57,032 nt of DNA from Pirellulales bacterium (GTDB lineage Bacteria > Planctomycetota > Planctomycetia > Pirellulales > JACPPG01): positions 1 to 57,032 of the forward strand of contig DASYDW010000021.1 of assembly GCA_036499395.1 (NCBI GenBank), given 5' to 3'. The stretch's first letter is position 1, and each line of letters begins with the position of its first letter. This document shows positions 1 through 8,585 of this stretch, one piece after another. The notes under the pieces were generated by a model. That model did no database searches, was not told the origin of the DNA, and saw only the letters and a list, made by a program, of their open reading frames with translations. A program made the translations under genes and the position numbers.

Positions 1-60
1 GCGAGGGTGCCATTGGATGCCGCTGGATGACCATTGTTGACAGCCAAGTGCTGCGCAGGC

Positions 61-149
61 GCTGCGCGCGACGGGTCGCTACGCTCTAACTGCAAGCCAT
101 CACATTGATTGCAGAAATCGGTTTGCGGGTTCGATTCCCGCGTCTCTTT
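61..149 (+). repeat. tRNA T-arm-like dispersed element, copy 1 (divergent)
   Basis: A 5-bp stem GCGGG/CCCGC (125-129, 137-141) encloses TTCGATT, exactly like a tRNA T-arm, and is followed by GTCTCTT. No matching 5-prime acceptor strand, anticodon arm or CCA is present, so this is not a complete tRNA. AACTGCAAG at 88-96 lies 42 nt before the T-loop and GCTGCGCG lies 27 nt before that. The same three blocks occur at 23699-23789 and 35400-35490 with spacings of 43 and 28 nt. It is probably a remnant of the same element family; relatedness is inferred from geometry because overall identity is low. Confidence 0.45.
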
Positions 150-245
150 ACAGCACACCGCCAATGACGGTTCGTCATGTGCGCCCAACTGTCAATGTGT
201 TTCACCCATGGAAGATCGTTTTTGCGCTCAGCTCGTCAATCGGTC

Positions 246-503
246 TCAGATCAACCGTCCTGACATATAGCGGCCAGGCGAGGTGCCCAAGGCCTTTCGG
301 AACATCGTAACGAAGCTACCGACACTCTCATACCCGAGATCACTGGCAACCTGCTGGACGGACGTGCTCTTCGCCATCCACTGAAGTGCGAGAATGATAT
401 TGAGTTGCTGTCGCCAGCGGCCAAAGCTCATGCCTGTTTCGGCCACGATGAGACGAGCAAGTGATCGCTCGCTCATGGCGACGCGCTTGGCCCAGGATGC
501 CAG
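246..503 (-). pseudogene. AraC-family regulator, C-terminal DNA-binding remnant
   Basis: This holds only the helix-turn-helix end of an AraC/XylS regulator. The 76-codon frame from ATG 476 aligns without gaps to the end of the intact regulator at 3605-4420 (shared GMSFGRWRQQL, DLGYES, FRKALGTSP). Homology runs nine codons further upstream (LASWAKRVA against the WAKRIG region of the intact copy) and then meets an in-frame TAG at 504-506. The N-terminal cupin sensor is absent. A 76-residue protein could still be made, but the upstream homology and the stop argue for a decayed duplicate of the neighbouring regulator. Together the two copies bracket the flavoprotein and methyltransferase genes. 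Confidence 0.7.
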
Positions 504-672
504 CTACCCAAACGGCAAGTGTTTCGAGGCGAAAGGAAGATGAATCGAATGCCTAGGCACTTTAAGGCGATCCCATCGTAGCAGAATCGGCACTTTCCGA
601 TTAGTCAGAACTGCGGGAGGGGCTCCGTGAGAACCTCTTGCCCGAGCCGAACATCATTCAGTTTGGCAAGCG

Positions 673-1440
673 TCAATCTAAACCTTTCTTGCCCGGTGCC
701 CAGTAAGCCCGGGTATGGAACTGCGAGGCATAACAACCCCGTTGCCTGAGTACTTGGCGGAGTCTTTGAATCGCGGTGGATCTCCCGGCGAGCACGAATT
801 GCGCAGGATGATGCGAATCCAGTAGTTCTAACATTCGCGTCTCAAGCTCGGGTAAGTGCGCTTCGCCGTCGGCGCGAACGCAATGCTGGGCTTTGGTTAA
901 GCCCAGGTGCTCCAGAGCCGGAAGGGATTCGGATGGCGTGGAGACTTCGAAAAGAAATTCGACGCCCTCTGTCTCTCTCGTCATCGATCGGAGCGCCCGT
1001 GCCAGACCGAAGGTCGTCTCGTCCCCGAAGAAGATGGCGGGCCGGCGGAGTTGTGTCAGATTGATCGACCTGCGCGGTCCGAAGAGGGTGCAGGCATCAC
1101 CGACGCGAAGGGAACGTGCCCAACCTGTACCGGGGCCATCCGCATGGAGGTAAATGAGAATCCGCGTGCGCCCTTCCTCCGAGATCCAGTCTAGCGGAGT
1201 GTAAGTACGCTGGACCCAGCCGCCCAACTGGACCTGTAACTTGTCTCCCGGCGTCCAGGTTACCTTCTTCAGCGCATCTCCGCTCAGTGTGATGAGCCGG
1301 AATTTCGCGTTCAATTCTTCAATCGACTCCACGCGCGATTGGCGTGTGAACAATTTCTGAAACGCGGACTCGATCAGGCCGGGGCCCTTCCCGGCGGGTG
1401 GCATGCTTTCGGGGGATACCGGAAAACGACGATCATTCAT
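673..1440 (-). CDS. Siderophore-interacting protein (FAD-binding ferric reductase family)
   Basis: A protein of 255 residues resembling the SIP/ViuB family, cytoplasmic FAD-dependent reductases that free iron from ferric siderophores using NAD(P)H. The N-terminal FAD-binding barrel is marked by RTYTPLDW (RxYT flavin motif), followed by a family-typical acidic stretch (HADGPGTGWARSLRVGD). The C-terminal half carries the SIP-type nucleotide domain (FGDETTFGLARAL and FVLAGRSTAIQ). A longer in-frame reading exists, but the ATG at 1438-1440 (MNDRRF) gives the usual family length and overlaps the end of the upstream flavoprotein gene by 8 bases, which suggests translational coupling. The iron role is family knowledge; no siderophore receptor or synthesis gene is visible nearby, so a different flavin reductase role remains possible. 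Confidence 0.8.
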   Translation of the reverse strand: MNDRRFPVSPESMPPAGKGPGLIESAFQKLFTRQSRVESIEELNAKFRLITLSGDALKKVTWTPGDKLQVQLGGWVQRTYTPLDWISEEGRTRILIYLHADGPGTGWARSLRVGDACTLFGPRRSINLTQLRRPAIFFGDETTFGLARALRSMTRETEGVEFLFEVSTPSESLPALEHLGLTKAQHCVRADGEAHLPELETRMLELLDSHHPAQFVLAGRSTAIQRLRQVLRQRGCYASQFHTRAYWAPGKKGLD

Positions 1441-2674
1441 AAATCGAGTCTCGGACCAGACAATCTTTGCCAATTGGTTCTTTGTAGCTTTTAAGAGCGA
1501 AGGGCTGCACCATTTGCCCGAAGTCCGGAAGATCGTCTGAGGAGGCGCCATCTTCCGCTTCCATCGGTTCGCCAGATGTCATAGTTTCCTGATTAGCATT
1601 CTGCTCTAATGCGGCGTCCTGGTTGCGGAGCACATAGTCCCGCAGTTCGTTCTCATAGGCGACTGTGGCCGCAACCAAATCATCTTTATGCGTGGCTAGC
1701 TCACCGGCCAGGACGTAAGCGCCGACCATCGCGACAGTCGTGCTCTGACCCGTAGCCAGCGCGACGCTGTAGCCGGCATCGCCGACCAACACGATCCGCC
1801 CGCGCGACCAGCGGTCCATGCGGATTTGGCTGATCGAATCAAAGTGAAAGTCGGTAGCGCGCAGCATGTGTTCTACGATCTGCGGAAGCACCCATCCTCC
1901 GCCAGCGACGCGGTCGGCCACCAATCGTTTCTGTGCCTCGATGTCGCGGTAATCGTAGTCGACCGGCTCCATAGACTTGAAGCCGACATACGTCCTCGCG
2001 TCGGCGTCCTTTCGCAAGCCCATGACCATGGCACCGACGCCGACAGAGGCATCTTCGTGTTGGTACATTACTTCCCAACGATCGAGACCGAGGAAATTCG
2101 GCATGCCGAATACCGCGACGTAAGAGTTGCCGAGACGGCGTATGAACTGCTCTTCGGGGCCGAAAGCAAGCTTCCGTACCCGCGAATGCAATCCGTCGGC
2201 GCCGATAACAAGGTCGAAGCGGCGAGGCGCGGCTGTCTCAAACGTGACGTCAACACCCGACTCGTCGTGGGTGAGCGACGCGACAGAATCATCGAAGATA
2301 TACTCCACAATATTGTCCACGGCTTCGTACAGCACCTTGCAAAGGTCATCGCGCATGATCTCGACATCGGGGCTGTCGAAGCGCCCGCCCGTAAGAGTGC
2401 GTTCCGTGCTCCGGAAGGTTTCCTTACCGGTTGAATCGACCTGCGAGATTCCCGTCAGTTTCGTGCATCGATCGCGAATTGTGGCGAGGATACCCATCCG
2501 CTCCGCGACCTCCAGGCCCGGACCGCGCACATCGAGCGCCTGACCGCCGGGGCGCAGATGCGGCGCACGCTCGACCACCGTGACCTTGAAGCCGTAGCGG
2601 GCGAGCCAATAAGCGGTGCTGAGCCCAGCGATGCTGGCGCCGGAAACGAGTAGGTTACTATCATTCTTCATCAT
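1433..2674 (-). CDS. FAD-dependent monooxygenase (PHBH/TetX-like group A flavoprotein)
   Basis: A 413-residue class A flavoprotein hydroxylase. The N-terminal dinucleotide-binding fold is VSGASIAGLSTAYW followed by the acidic VVERAP end. The DG motif is VIGADGLHSRVR at about residue 160. The GD motif GRIVLVGDAGY, which contacts the flavin ribityl chain, is followed by the family-typical TTVAMVGAYVLAGEL helix. Such enzymes hydroxylate aromatic or polycyclic substrates with NAD(P)H and oxygen; TetX and rifampicin monooxygenases are relatives, so detoxification is possible but the substrate is unknown. A ribosome site (AGGAA) sits 7 nt before the start. The 3-prime end overlaps the siderophore-interacting gene by 8 bases, so the two flavoproteins probably form one operon. 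Confidence 0.85.
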   Translation of the reverse strand: MMKNDSNLLVSGASIAGLSTAYWLARYGFKVTVVERAPHLRPGGQALDVRGPGLEVAERMGILATIRDRCTKLTGISQVDSTGKETFRSTERTLTGGRFDSPDVEIMRDDLCKVLYEAVDNIVEYIFDDSVASLTHDESGVDVTFETAAPRRFDLVIGADGLHSRVRKLAFGPEEQFIRRLGNSYVAVFGMPNFLGLDRWEVMYQHEDASVGVGAMVMGLRKDADARTYVGFKSMEPVDYDYRDIEAQKRLVADRVAGGGWVLPQIVEHMLRATDFHFDSISQIRMDRWSRGRIVLVGDAGYSVALATGQSTTVAMVGAYVLAGELATHKDDLVAATVAYENELRDYVLRNQDAALEQNANQETMTSGEPMEAEDGASSDDLPDFGQMVQPFALKSYKEPIGKDCLVRDSIYE

Positions 2675-2756
2675 GGATAATTCCTGCCTTGGAGAGTGCG
2701 TCCACCAGCGGCCGCAGGCGCGCCAGAACGCCGTGGTGTGGCGTTCTGTATGACGA

Positions 2757-3437
2757 TCACCGTGTTACTACCGTGAACTCGTTGCCGCGCCCCGCCTCGA
2801 ATGGCATGGTCACGGAGAGGTAGCCGTTCTGAGGGTTGCGCACATAGTCGAGATATCCCGGCTCAACTGCGTTCTCGCCGATCACGAGGGCGCCTGCCTT
2901 CAGGTGAGGTTCCAACAACTTGAGGACAGGCAGGTAAAGATTGAACGCCCCGTCGAGGTGGACCAAGTCCACATCCCCACCGATGCCATCCTTTAGCGTT
3001 TCGAGTGCATCGCCAACGCGGATGTCCACGAGGTCAGCGAGGCCAGCGGCGGCCAGGCTTTCTTTCGCAGCAGCGGCCTTCGTAGCTTCCAACTCGGTCC
3101 CGATCAACTCGCCGCCGCCGCCGTCGCGGAGCGCACACGCGAGGTGCATGGTAGAGATGCCGAATGACGAGCCGAATTCGACGATCCGCTTGGCCTTGCG
3201 CGTGCGGGCGCACATATAGAGGAATCTCCCGAACTCGGGCGAGACGTTCAGATAGTTACCCGCATAGGTCCGGTACACCGCCTTGTAGTCCTTCGCCTCG
3301 TTTTCGAGAACCGTCTTGAATTGTTCCTGGGAAAACTCCTCGCTGAACGCCTCAATGAGCGGCCGATCCGCCGCTTCGGCCTGCTGGAACAGTCGCTTGA
3401 GCAGATCAGCGATCGGGGCGGTTGTCAGTGAATCCAT
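2757..3437 (-). CDS. Class I SAM-dependent O-methyltransferase, paralogue 1
   Basis: A 226-residue Rossmann-fold methyltransferase. SAM motif I is IVEFGSSFGIST, with LIGTELE as the following acidic strand and VDLVHLDG as the motif IV strand. The family (Methyltransf_24/3 type) transfers methyl groups to hydroxyl groups of small molecules; the acceptor is unknown. The start at 3437 is chosen because AAGGAG lies 8 nt upstream, whereas the longer reading would run into the divergent AraC gene. It is clearly paralogous to the gene at 6231-6998 (shared SFG-ST-HLACA-like core, VRNP-NGY, and SVTMPFE against SMTLPMK near the end). Divergent transcription from the AraC regulator suggests that regulator controls it. 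Confidence 0.85.
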   Translation of the reverse strand: MDSLTTAPIADLLKRLFQQAEAADRPLIEAFSEEFSQEQFKTVLENEAKDYKAVYRTYAGNYLNVSPEFGRFLYMCARTRKAKRIVEFGSSFGISTMHLACALRDGGGGELIGTELEATKAAAAKESLAAAGLADLVDIRVGDALETLKDGIGGDVDLVHLDGAFNLYLPVLKLLEPHLKAGALVIGENAVEPGYLDYVRNPQNGYLSVTMPFEAGRGNEFTVVTR

Positions 3438-3604
3438 GGCACGAACTCCTTCAAGAAAGCGCCCTCTATTAGCCACGGCCAATGCTGGGCCGTGGTGAAT
3501 AGGCTGGAGAGTACATTGGCTCCTCCTTGACCGCATTAGGCGATTCTGCCAATGTTTATCGAAATCGGGTCAGGCAATACTCACGGCTTTTTCGGGATGA
3601 TGTT

Positions 3605-4420
3605 ATGCCGATGTACAAGCAAGATGACGACCTCGTCGATCCTGACTTGGCGCCTCGGCCGGTGATGACAGTGGGCGCAACTATTGTCACCGGTACCGCA
3701 GGGATGGAGGTAGACGCCCACCGCCACCGCAAGGCACAGCTGATCTACATGGCGCGCGGCGTGTTGAAGTGCGAGGTGTCGCACGGTTTGTGGATCGTGC
3801 CGCCTCAGTGCGCCCTCTGGATCCCCGGCGGCACGCGGCACAGCGTCAAAGGTGTCGGGATCCTCGAATTCTACTTCCTGTTTGTGGAACCAGCCTTAGC
3901 CCCGACCTTGCCGGATGCCTGCTGCACCGTTTCCGTCTCGCCCCTGATGCGCGAACTCCTCCTTCGATGTGCCAGGCTTCCCACTCTGTACCCCGTCAAA
4001 GGAGCGGAATCGCGTCTCGTAACGGTGTTGCTCGATGAACTCGCCGCCGCGCCCGTGGAAAAGTTGCATCTCCCGATGCCCGCGGATGGCGGTCTGCGGA
4101 GGATTGCAGACGGGATGACAGCCGACCCGTCCGACCGGGCGACCGTGCATGAGTGGGCAAAGCGCATCGGGGTCAGCGAGCGGACCCTCCGCCGACTCGT
4201 GCTTGAGGAGACTGGCATGAGTTTCGGTCGTTGGCGGCAGCAGCTTCATATCATCTTGGCCTTGCAATGGCTCTCGCAGGGAGCCTCGGTTCAATCGGTT
4301 GCCACCGATCTGGGTTATGAAAGCGCGAGCAGTTTCGTAGTCATGTTCCGCAAAGCATTGGGCACCTCGCCGGCGCGATATATGACATACAGGCTCGCCG
4401 GCTCGCCAGTGTCTCAATAG
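3605..4420 (+). CDS. AraC-family transcriptional regulator with cupin sensor
   Basis: A 271-residue one-component regulator. Residues about 25-110 form a cupin-like sensor (HRHRKAQLIYMARG, then CALWIPGGTRHSVKG); residues about 165-265 carry two AraC-type helix-turn-helix units (WAKRIGVSERTLRRL and VATDLGYESASSFVVMFRK). The ATG at 3605 (MPMYKQ) is preferred because the longer frame opens only with a TTG at 3527. The gene is divergent from methyltransferase 1 with about 170 bp between starts, a usual arrangement for a regulator and its target. The truncated copy at 246-503 is a close paralogue. The inducer is not identifiable; relatives with this cupin often respond to small organic compounds. 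Confidence 0.85.
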   Translation: MPMYKQDDDLVDPDLAPRPVMTVGATIVTGTAGMEVDAHRHRKAQLIYMARGVLKCEVSHGLWIVPPQCALWIPGGTRHSVKGVGILEFYFLFVEPALAPTLPDACCTVSVSPLMRELLLRCARLPTLYPVKGAESRLVTVLLDELAAAPVEKLHLPMPADGGLRRIADGMTADPSDRATVHEWAKRIGVSERTLRRLVLEETGMSFGRWRQQLHIILALQWLSQGASVQSVATDLGYESASSFVVMFRKALGTSPARYMTYRLAGSPVSQ

Positions 4421-4508
4421 GCGGTTGGCGGTCTTCGTGATCGGCCGTTATGGTCGGAACGATGGTCGCCGATGATTGCTTCTATGTTCAACGGTTAGCA
4501 GACGCGGA

Positions 4509-6188
4509 CTATCGGCGGTTAAACTGTAGTTTTCGAACACGTGGAAGGTTGTACCGAAATCCCGTCACTTGATTCGAGGAGTTGCGCTCAAACTGCAGCG
4601 TCCCAATGCTTCCGAGAAACTCGTCTGAAGCGCCTGCTTTTAAGGGTTCCCGTGGGCGAGCAGGGGCGTCGAGTTTCAGCCGCCCCTCGTCAAATATTAA
4701 AGTTAATGTCGCCTCCGCCTCGGGGCTGAAATAGGATCCGGCATAGGCTTGCAGTTCGTCAGGCGTGGGCGATGCCAGCTTTACTGCTTCAAAAGTGCGC
4801 GCGGTTCCCCCGTCGATCTGAACACGAACCTGGCCCGGCTTAGCGTCCTGCGGTGGAATAAAAGTGCATACCAGATTTCGCCTCCCGTCTTTGTCGCGGA
4901 AGCCTGCTTCGCCCGTCGGCAGCATGGCAATGCGAAATGGGCCAAAGCGTTCTAACTGCAGAACATCATCATCGACGATGAAGGTCCACAAGCTACCATC
5001 CCGCGGATCGCGGTAGGAACCGGCAAATGCGGCCAGGTCATCGGCGGTAAGCTTGACTGGTGACAGATCAGCCGCCACTGCGGGTTGCGCTGGGATACTG
5101 TCGGCCAAATAGAGGTCGGCAACTTGCAGAGATAGGGCCTCGGGTTCGATACTTCCCAGATTGGCCAAGCAGATGACGGTCAGCCGTTGTTCGGGAAACC
5201 GGATCATCTCGGAACGAAAACCGGCAAAGGCACCGCCGTGTTCCACGCGAGTGAATCCTTTGTACTTATCGACGTGCAGACCATAAGCATAGTCTAGCAC
5301 CCGCCCGTCGGCGAGTTTTCCAGGCGAGAGTAACTGTTTGGTCAACCCATCTCCCAATCGATTGTCATAAAAGCTGCGATCCCATAGCAAAAGGTCGCCG
5401 ACCGTGGTCCACACGTTTCCGCCCCCGGTGGTCTCGATGTCGGAATCGTCGGTTCGGAAACCACCGGGCGCTGGGGCATATCCCGTTACGCGACGCTTGA
5501 TGATCATCGAGCGGTCGTCGCGAAAGAGCGAATGCGTCATCCCCAGCGGCCGAAAGATGAACTCGTCGGAAAACTCGCGCAGCGACTTGCCGCTGGCGCG
5601 CTTGATAATGGTGGACATCAGAACGTAGCCGGAATTTGAGTAGGAATACTCCTCGCCCGGCCGCGCATTAAGTTCCTTTTGCCTGGCGATCAACCGCACG
5701 GCGTCGTCATTCGTAAGGCCGCTCGTTGTGCGCCCCCCGATTGAATTCAGTGTCAGATAGTCGCGCAGCCCGCTGGTGTGATGAATGAGATGGCGAATCG
5801 TGATCGTCGCGCCGTAATCGGGAAGCTCCGTGATGTACTTTCGCACGTCGTCATCCAGCGACACTTTTCCTTGTCGCGCAAGGAGCGCCATGCTGGTCGC
5901 AGTAAACTGCTTAGACGTCGAGGCGATGTAGAACACCGAGTCTGGCGATAGCGGCACGTCTTGTTCAAGATTGGCCATCCCATAACCGCGTTGGTACACG
6001 ATGGCGCCGTCCTGAATGATAGCCAAGACGACGCCCGGCGAGTGGGTTGTATCCCACTGCGCAAAGATGGCATCGATCTTCGCGGCAGGCACAGTAGTGC
6101 GCTCGCCGGCCAAGGCCGGAATTGCGGCAGTCACGAAGAGGAGTCCTATTACCAAGCCGCGAATCCGTTGTGACGGTCGTTCATGCAT
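4509..6188 (-). CDS. Serine hydrolase of the beta-lactamase class C family, exported
   Basis: A 559-residue protein with an N-terminal signal peptide ending near ALAG (residue 28), so probably periplasmic. The penicillin-binding fold carries SxxK as S90-T-S-K93 (STSKQFT) and the second-motif tyrosine in YSYSNSGY (about residue 190). An HGG-like third motif appears in VEHGGAFAGF. The last 200 residues form a separate beta-rich region of the kind found in DUF3471-containing esterases and peptidases. Family members act as D-amino peptidases, esterases or transpeptidase relatives; this need not be an antibiotic-resistance enzyme. It converges with the AraC gene. A second, shorter homologue lies at 15374-16480. 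Confidence 0.85.
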   Translation of the reverse strand: MHERPSQRIRGLVIGLLFVTAAIPALAGERTTVPAAKIDAIFAQWDTTHSPGVVLAIIQDGAIVYQRGYGMANLEQDVPLSPDSVFYIASTSKQFTATSMALLARQGKVSLDDDVRKYITELPDYGATITIRHLIHHTSGLRDYLTLNSIGGRTTSGLTNDDAVRLIARQKELNARPGEEYSYSNSGYVLMSTIIKRASGKSLREFSDEFIFRPLGMTHSLFRDDRSMIIKRRVTGYAPAPGGFRTDDSDIETTGGGNVWTTVGDLLLWDRSFYDNRLGDGLTKQLLSPGKLADGRVLDYAYGLHVDKYKGFTRVEHGGAFAGFRSEMIRFPEQRLTVICLANLGSIEPEALSLQVADLYLADSIPAQPAVAADLSPVKLTADDLAAFAGSYRDPRDGSLWTFIVDDDVLQLERFGPFRIAMLPTGEAGFRDKDGRRNLVCTFIPPQDAKPGQVRVQIDGGTARTFEAVKLASPTPDELQAYAGSYFSPEAEATLTLIFDEGRLKLDAPARPREPLKAGASDEFLGSIGTLQFERNSSNQVTGFRYNLPRVRKLQFNRR

Positions 6189-6230
6189 GTCAGAGCTGCT
6201 CCAAAAGGATCGTCAAACGCTCAAAACCGA

Positions 6231-6998
6231 TCAGGCCACGCGTACGGACATTTCCAAGCCGCCTTTCATGGGAAGCGTCATAGACCGAAAACCGTTCACT
6301 GGATCGCGCACGAAGCCAAGATAGTCCGCATAGCGACGGGCATATTGCACCGTATTGTCGCACAGAACGACGGCCCCTGGACGCAACTTCGGGGCGATCA
6401 ATTCCAAAGCTGGAAGCGCCATCGGAATCCAGATATCGACCAGCATGAAATCTACTGGTTCCTCGACGTCTTTCAGGGTTTCGCGCAGATCTCCTTCGCG
6501 CAGATCAACGAGGTGACTCACACCTGCTTCCGCAAAGTTGCGGCGCGCGGTCGCGGCTTTCACGGGCTCGTGTTCCGAACCGATCACGACAGATGCGCCG
6601 CCGTCTACCCGGGTATTATCGCGAGCGGCGCATGCGAGGTAGATCGTGGAAACGCCAAAGGACGTGCCTGCTTCGACAATGCGACGCGCCTTGAGCGATC
6701 GACAGAGAAGATAGCACAGCGCCGCCTTCTCCGGTTCGAGCGCCACCAGCTTGTCACTCAAGAGTCTTTTTCCCAGGCTCGTGCCACTGAACTCTGCGCC
6801 GCCTCCCCGCAGGCGGTTTAGTAGTGACAAGACGTCGTAGGTCACGGCGCGCAATCGGACCTGGCGATTGCTTAGCACATGAAGACGCTCGACAACGCGG
6901 GCGGCTTGCGGATCAAGAATCAACGATGGATCCACGACGATTGTCCAGTTTGGATTGTGACAATACTTAATCCATAAAGATCGTGCAGTGTTTAACAC
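6231..6998 (-). CDS. Class I SAM-dependent O-methyltransferase, paralogue 2
   Basis: A 255-residue methyltransferase paralogous to the one at 2757-3437. Motif I is IVEAGTSFGVST, with VIGSEHE as the acidic strand and VDFMLVDIW around motif IV. An N-terminal helical extension of about 60 residues (LILDPQAARVVERLHVL) is longer than in the paralogue. The only start in the right place is a GTG at 6996-6998; no ATG precedes the catalytic core. It lies downstream of the esterase gene on the same strand but is separated from it by a short gap (7.02 kb). Substrate unknown. Two diverged copies within 4 kb suggest an old local duplication. Confidence 0.8.
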   Translation of the reverse strand: MLNTARSLWIKYCHNPNWTIVVDPSLILDPQAARVVERLHVLSNRQVRLRAVTYDVLSLLNRLRGGGAEFSGTSLGKRLLSDKLVALEPEKAALCYLLCRSLKARRIVEAGTSFGVSTIYLACAARDNTRVDGGASVVIGSEHEPVKAATARRNFAEAGVSHLVDLREGDLRETLKDVEEPVDFMLVDIWIPMALPALELIAPKLRPGAVVLCDNTVQYARRYADYLGFVRDPVNGFRSMTLPMKGGLEMSVRVA

Positions 6999-7023
6999 CG
7001 ATTATTGAACGCGCTGCCTCGAC

Positions 7024-7899
7024 CTAGTTATCTGCAGCGAGCCGGAAAGCCCGGCTGATGGCTGCCGGCAGGACCGACACATGATCTTCGCTCTCGAATA
7101 CTTGAAAATAAACGCGGGTTCCATACGCCGTGAGCGGCGTCAATCGCTCCGACAATCGGGTTGCGTCGTGAACCATGTGCCGAGCGTCCCGATCGCCGAT
7201 GAACAAAAAGAGGTCGGCCTTGGCCCCCTTTTTCTCGAAGAAAGCGCGTTCCTCGGCCAAAATGGCCTGATCGTTCCACCACATTGAAGGGCTGCCGGCC
7301 GCATAAGTATGGAATGTATCGGGACGAGTGTAGAGAACATGCAGCACGAACAGTCCGCCCAAGGAATGGCCGAACAACGTCTGCCGTGACCGGTTGACCT
7401 TAAAACGCTGCTCGATTGCCGGCTTGAGCACCTCCTGGATGAAACTCAGGAACTCTTCCTGCCCTCCCGTCTTCGGTGCAGAATCGCTGTCGTCATCCTT
7501 GGTCGTTCGCAGAGGAGTGAAATCATATTCACGGGCCGCATCGAAAGGGGCGTCCGAGGGATAACCGATGCCTACGATCAGGACTCCACGACGCTGGACG
7601 CGGGCCGTTTCCGCAAACGTGCCAAAGACCGCATTGCCGTCGAGCGCATAAACGACCGGATATCCCGACTTCGGTGGTCCGGACTTTGGCTCGGCTACTT
7701 GAATCCGGTACTCGCGGGTTCCATCGCGAGACCGGAGGCTGAACTGGTGTGAGCGAGGTATGATCGCCGGCTCAACAGCCACGGGTGTTGTCACAGGCTG
7801 CTCGGCCTGTGGCTTTGGCGCTGATTCCTGCGCCGCGCTCATGGTAACGAAGAACAGCAAAAAGCACCAGGGAAATAGAGTATGGACAGCGAACGGCAT
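7024..7899 (-). CDS. Exported alpha/beta hydrolase (putative esterase, IroE/ferri-siderophore esterase-like)
   Basis: A 291-residue protein with a signal peptide (hydrophobic residues 8-20, cleavage near SAAQ) and an esterase-D fold. The nucleophile elbow is GHSLGG at about residue 178; GDRDAR carries the likely acidic residue and SEDHVS the catalytic histidine near the end. The PF00756 family includes periplasmic esterases that cut enterobactin-type siderophores (IroE, Fes) but also S-formylglutathione hydrolases and mycolyltransferase relatives. Context with a siderophore-interacting protein, a PepSY protein and HemP favours an iron-related role, but this is inference. A strong AAGGAG lies 7 nt before the ATG. 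Confidence 0.75.
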   Translation of the reverse strand: MPFAVHTLFPWCFLLFFVTMSAAQESAPKPQAEQPVTTPVAVEPAIIPRSHQFSLRSRDGTREYRIQVAEPKSGPPKSGYPVVYALDGNAVFGTFAETARVQRRGVLIVGIGYPSDAPFDAAREYDFTPLRTTKDDDSDSAPKTGGQEEFLSFIQEVLKPAIEQRFKVNRSRQTLFGHSLGGLFVLHVLYTRPDTFHTYAAGSPSMWWNDQAILAEERAFFEKKGAKADLFLFIGDRDARHMVHDATRLSERLTPLTAYGTRVYFQVFESEDHVSVLPAAISRAFRLAADN

Positions 7900-7970
7900 G
7901 TGAGTTCTCCTTAACGCGCGATGCGTTATTATTTCGCTTTGGATTTCGAGGCTCAGTGTCGGTACGGAAT

Positions 7971-8576
7971 TTATTGATGGCGATAGAATGTTCGACCTTG
8001 CCGCAGGCGGGGCAACAGTCGCCCAGTTCGACTCGTGTATCGAGCATAGCCTTCACCGAATTGTTCAGCCATCATTCGTTCTTCGCGAGGGATCCGCAGC
8101 AAATACATAGGTGTAAAGGAAATTACGCCCCCCAGGCCCGCGAGCCAATTCGGCAATTACAAGAGCTGACTGATCACCCATAGCCAAATCGAGACATACA
8201 TTGGGTGACGCACATAGCGATAGACTTCTGAGTCAACGAGCGAGTGTTGCTCACGGATCTCCAAGGTGGGAGACCAATTCGCTCCCAGGTCGGCGTGCGA
8301 TCGCCAAAACATGAGAACTGCGAGCACCGCGCAAGGGACACCAGCCCATCCTAGCCACACGAGTGGTCGGTAGTCGGCAAAATCCAGCCAGGAAGTGCAG
8401 AAGTAAATGAGCGGCATGAACATCATGCCCGCGAAAGTGGCCGATAAGAGCGTCCGCTCTGTGACGTCAAGTTGGCGCCTCACGACGCGTTTGGCACGCA
8501 TCGGCCGGGCAAACCAGAATCGCAGCACCATCAGTGCCGTGAACTCGGCTAGGAAGGTCCACTCGAAGTGAGTCAT
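7971..8576 (-). pseudogene. Isoprenylcysteine carboxyl methyltransferase-like membrane protein, interrupted by an in-frame TAA
   Basis: One continuous reading frame of about 200 codons is split only by a TAA at 8157-8159. Upstream are three to four hydrophobic segments and the ICMT/PEMT signature YRYVRHPMYVS; immediately after the stop the frame resumes with LPNWLAGLGGVISF and the second signature EERMMAEQFGEGYARYTSRT, which completes the SAM-binding site in this family. A CAA (Gln) to TAA change would explain it. The first 139 residues could be made alone but would lack the catalytic C-terminus. It could be a real nonsense mutation, a sequencing error, or rarely a readthrough. Family role: methylation of small lipophilic or thiol acceptors at the membrane. 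Confidence 0.8.
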
Positions 8577-8585
8577 GGGTGGCTT

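Noticed and set aside
61..149. A complete tRNA gene
   Set aside because: Only a T-arm is present; no acceptor complement, anticodon arm or D-arm is found in the 75 bases before it.
4509..6188. A beta-lactamase resistance gene
   Set aside because: The SxxK/YxN fold is shared by esterases and DD-peptidases, and the extra C-terminal domain points to a non-resistance hydrolase.
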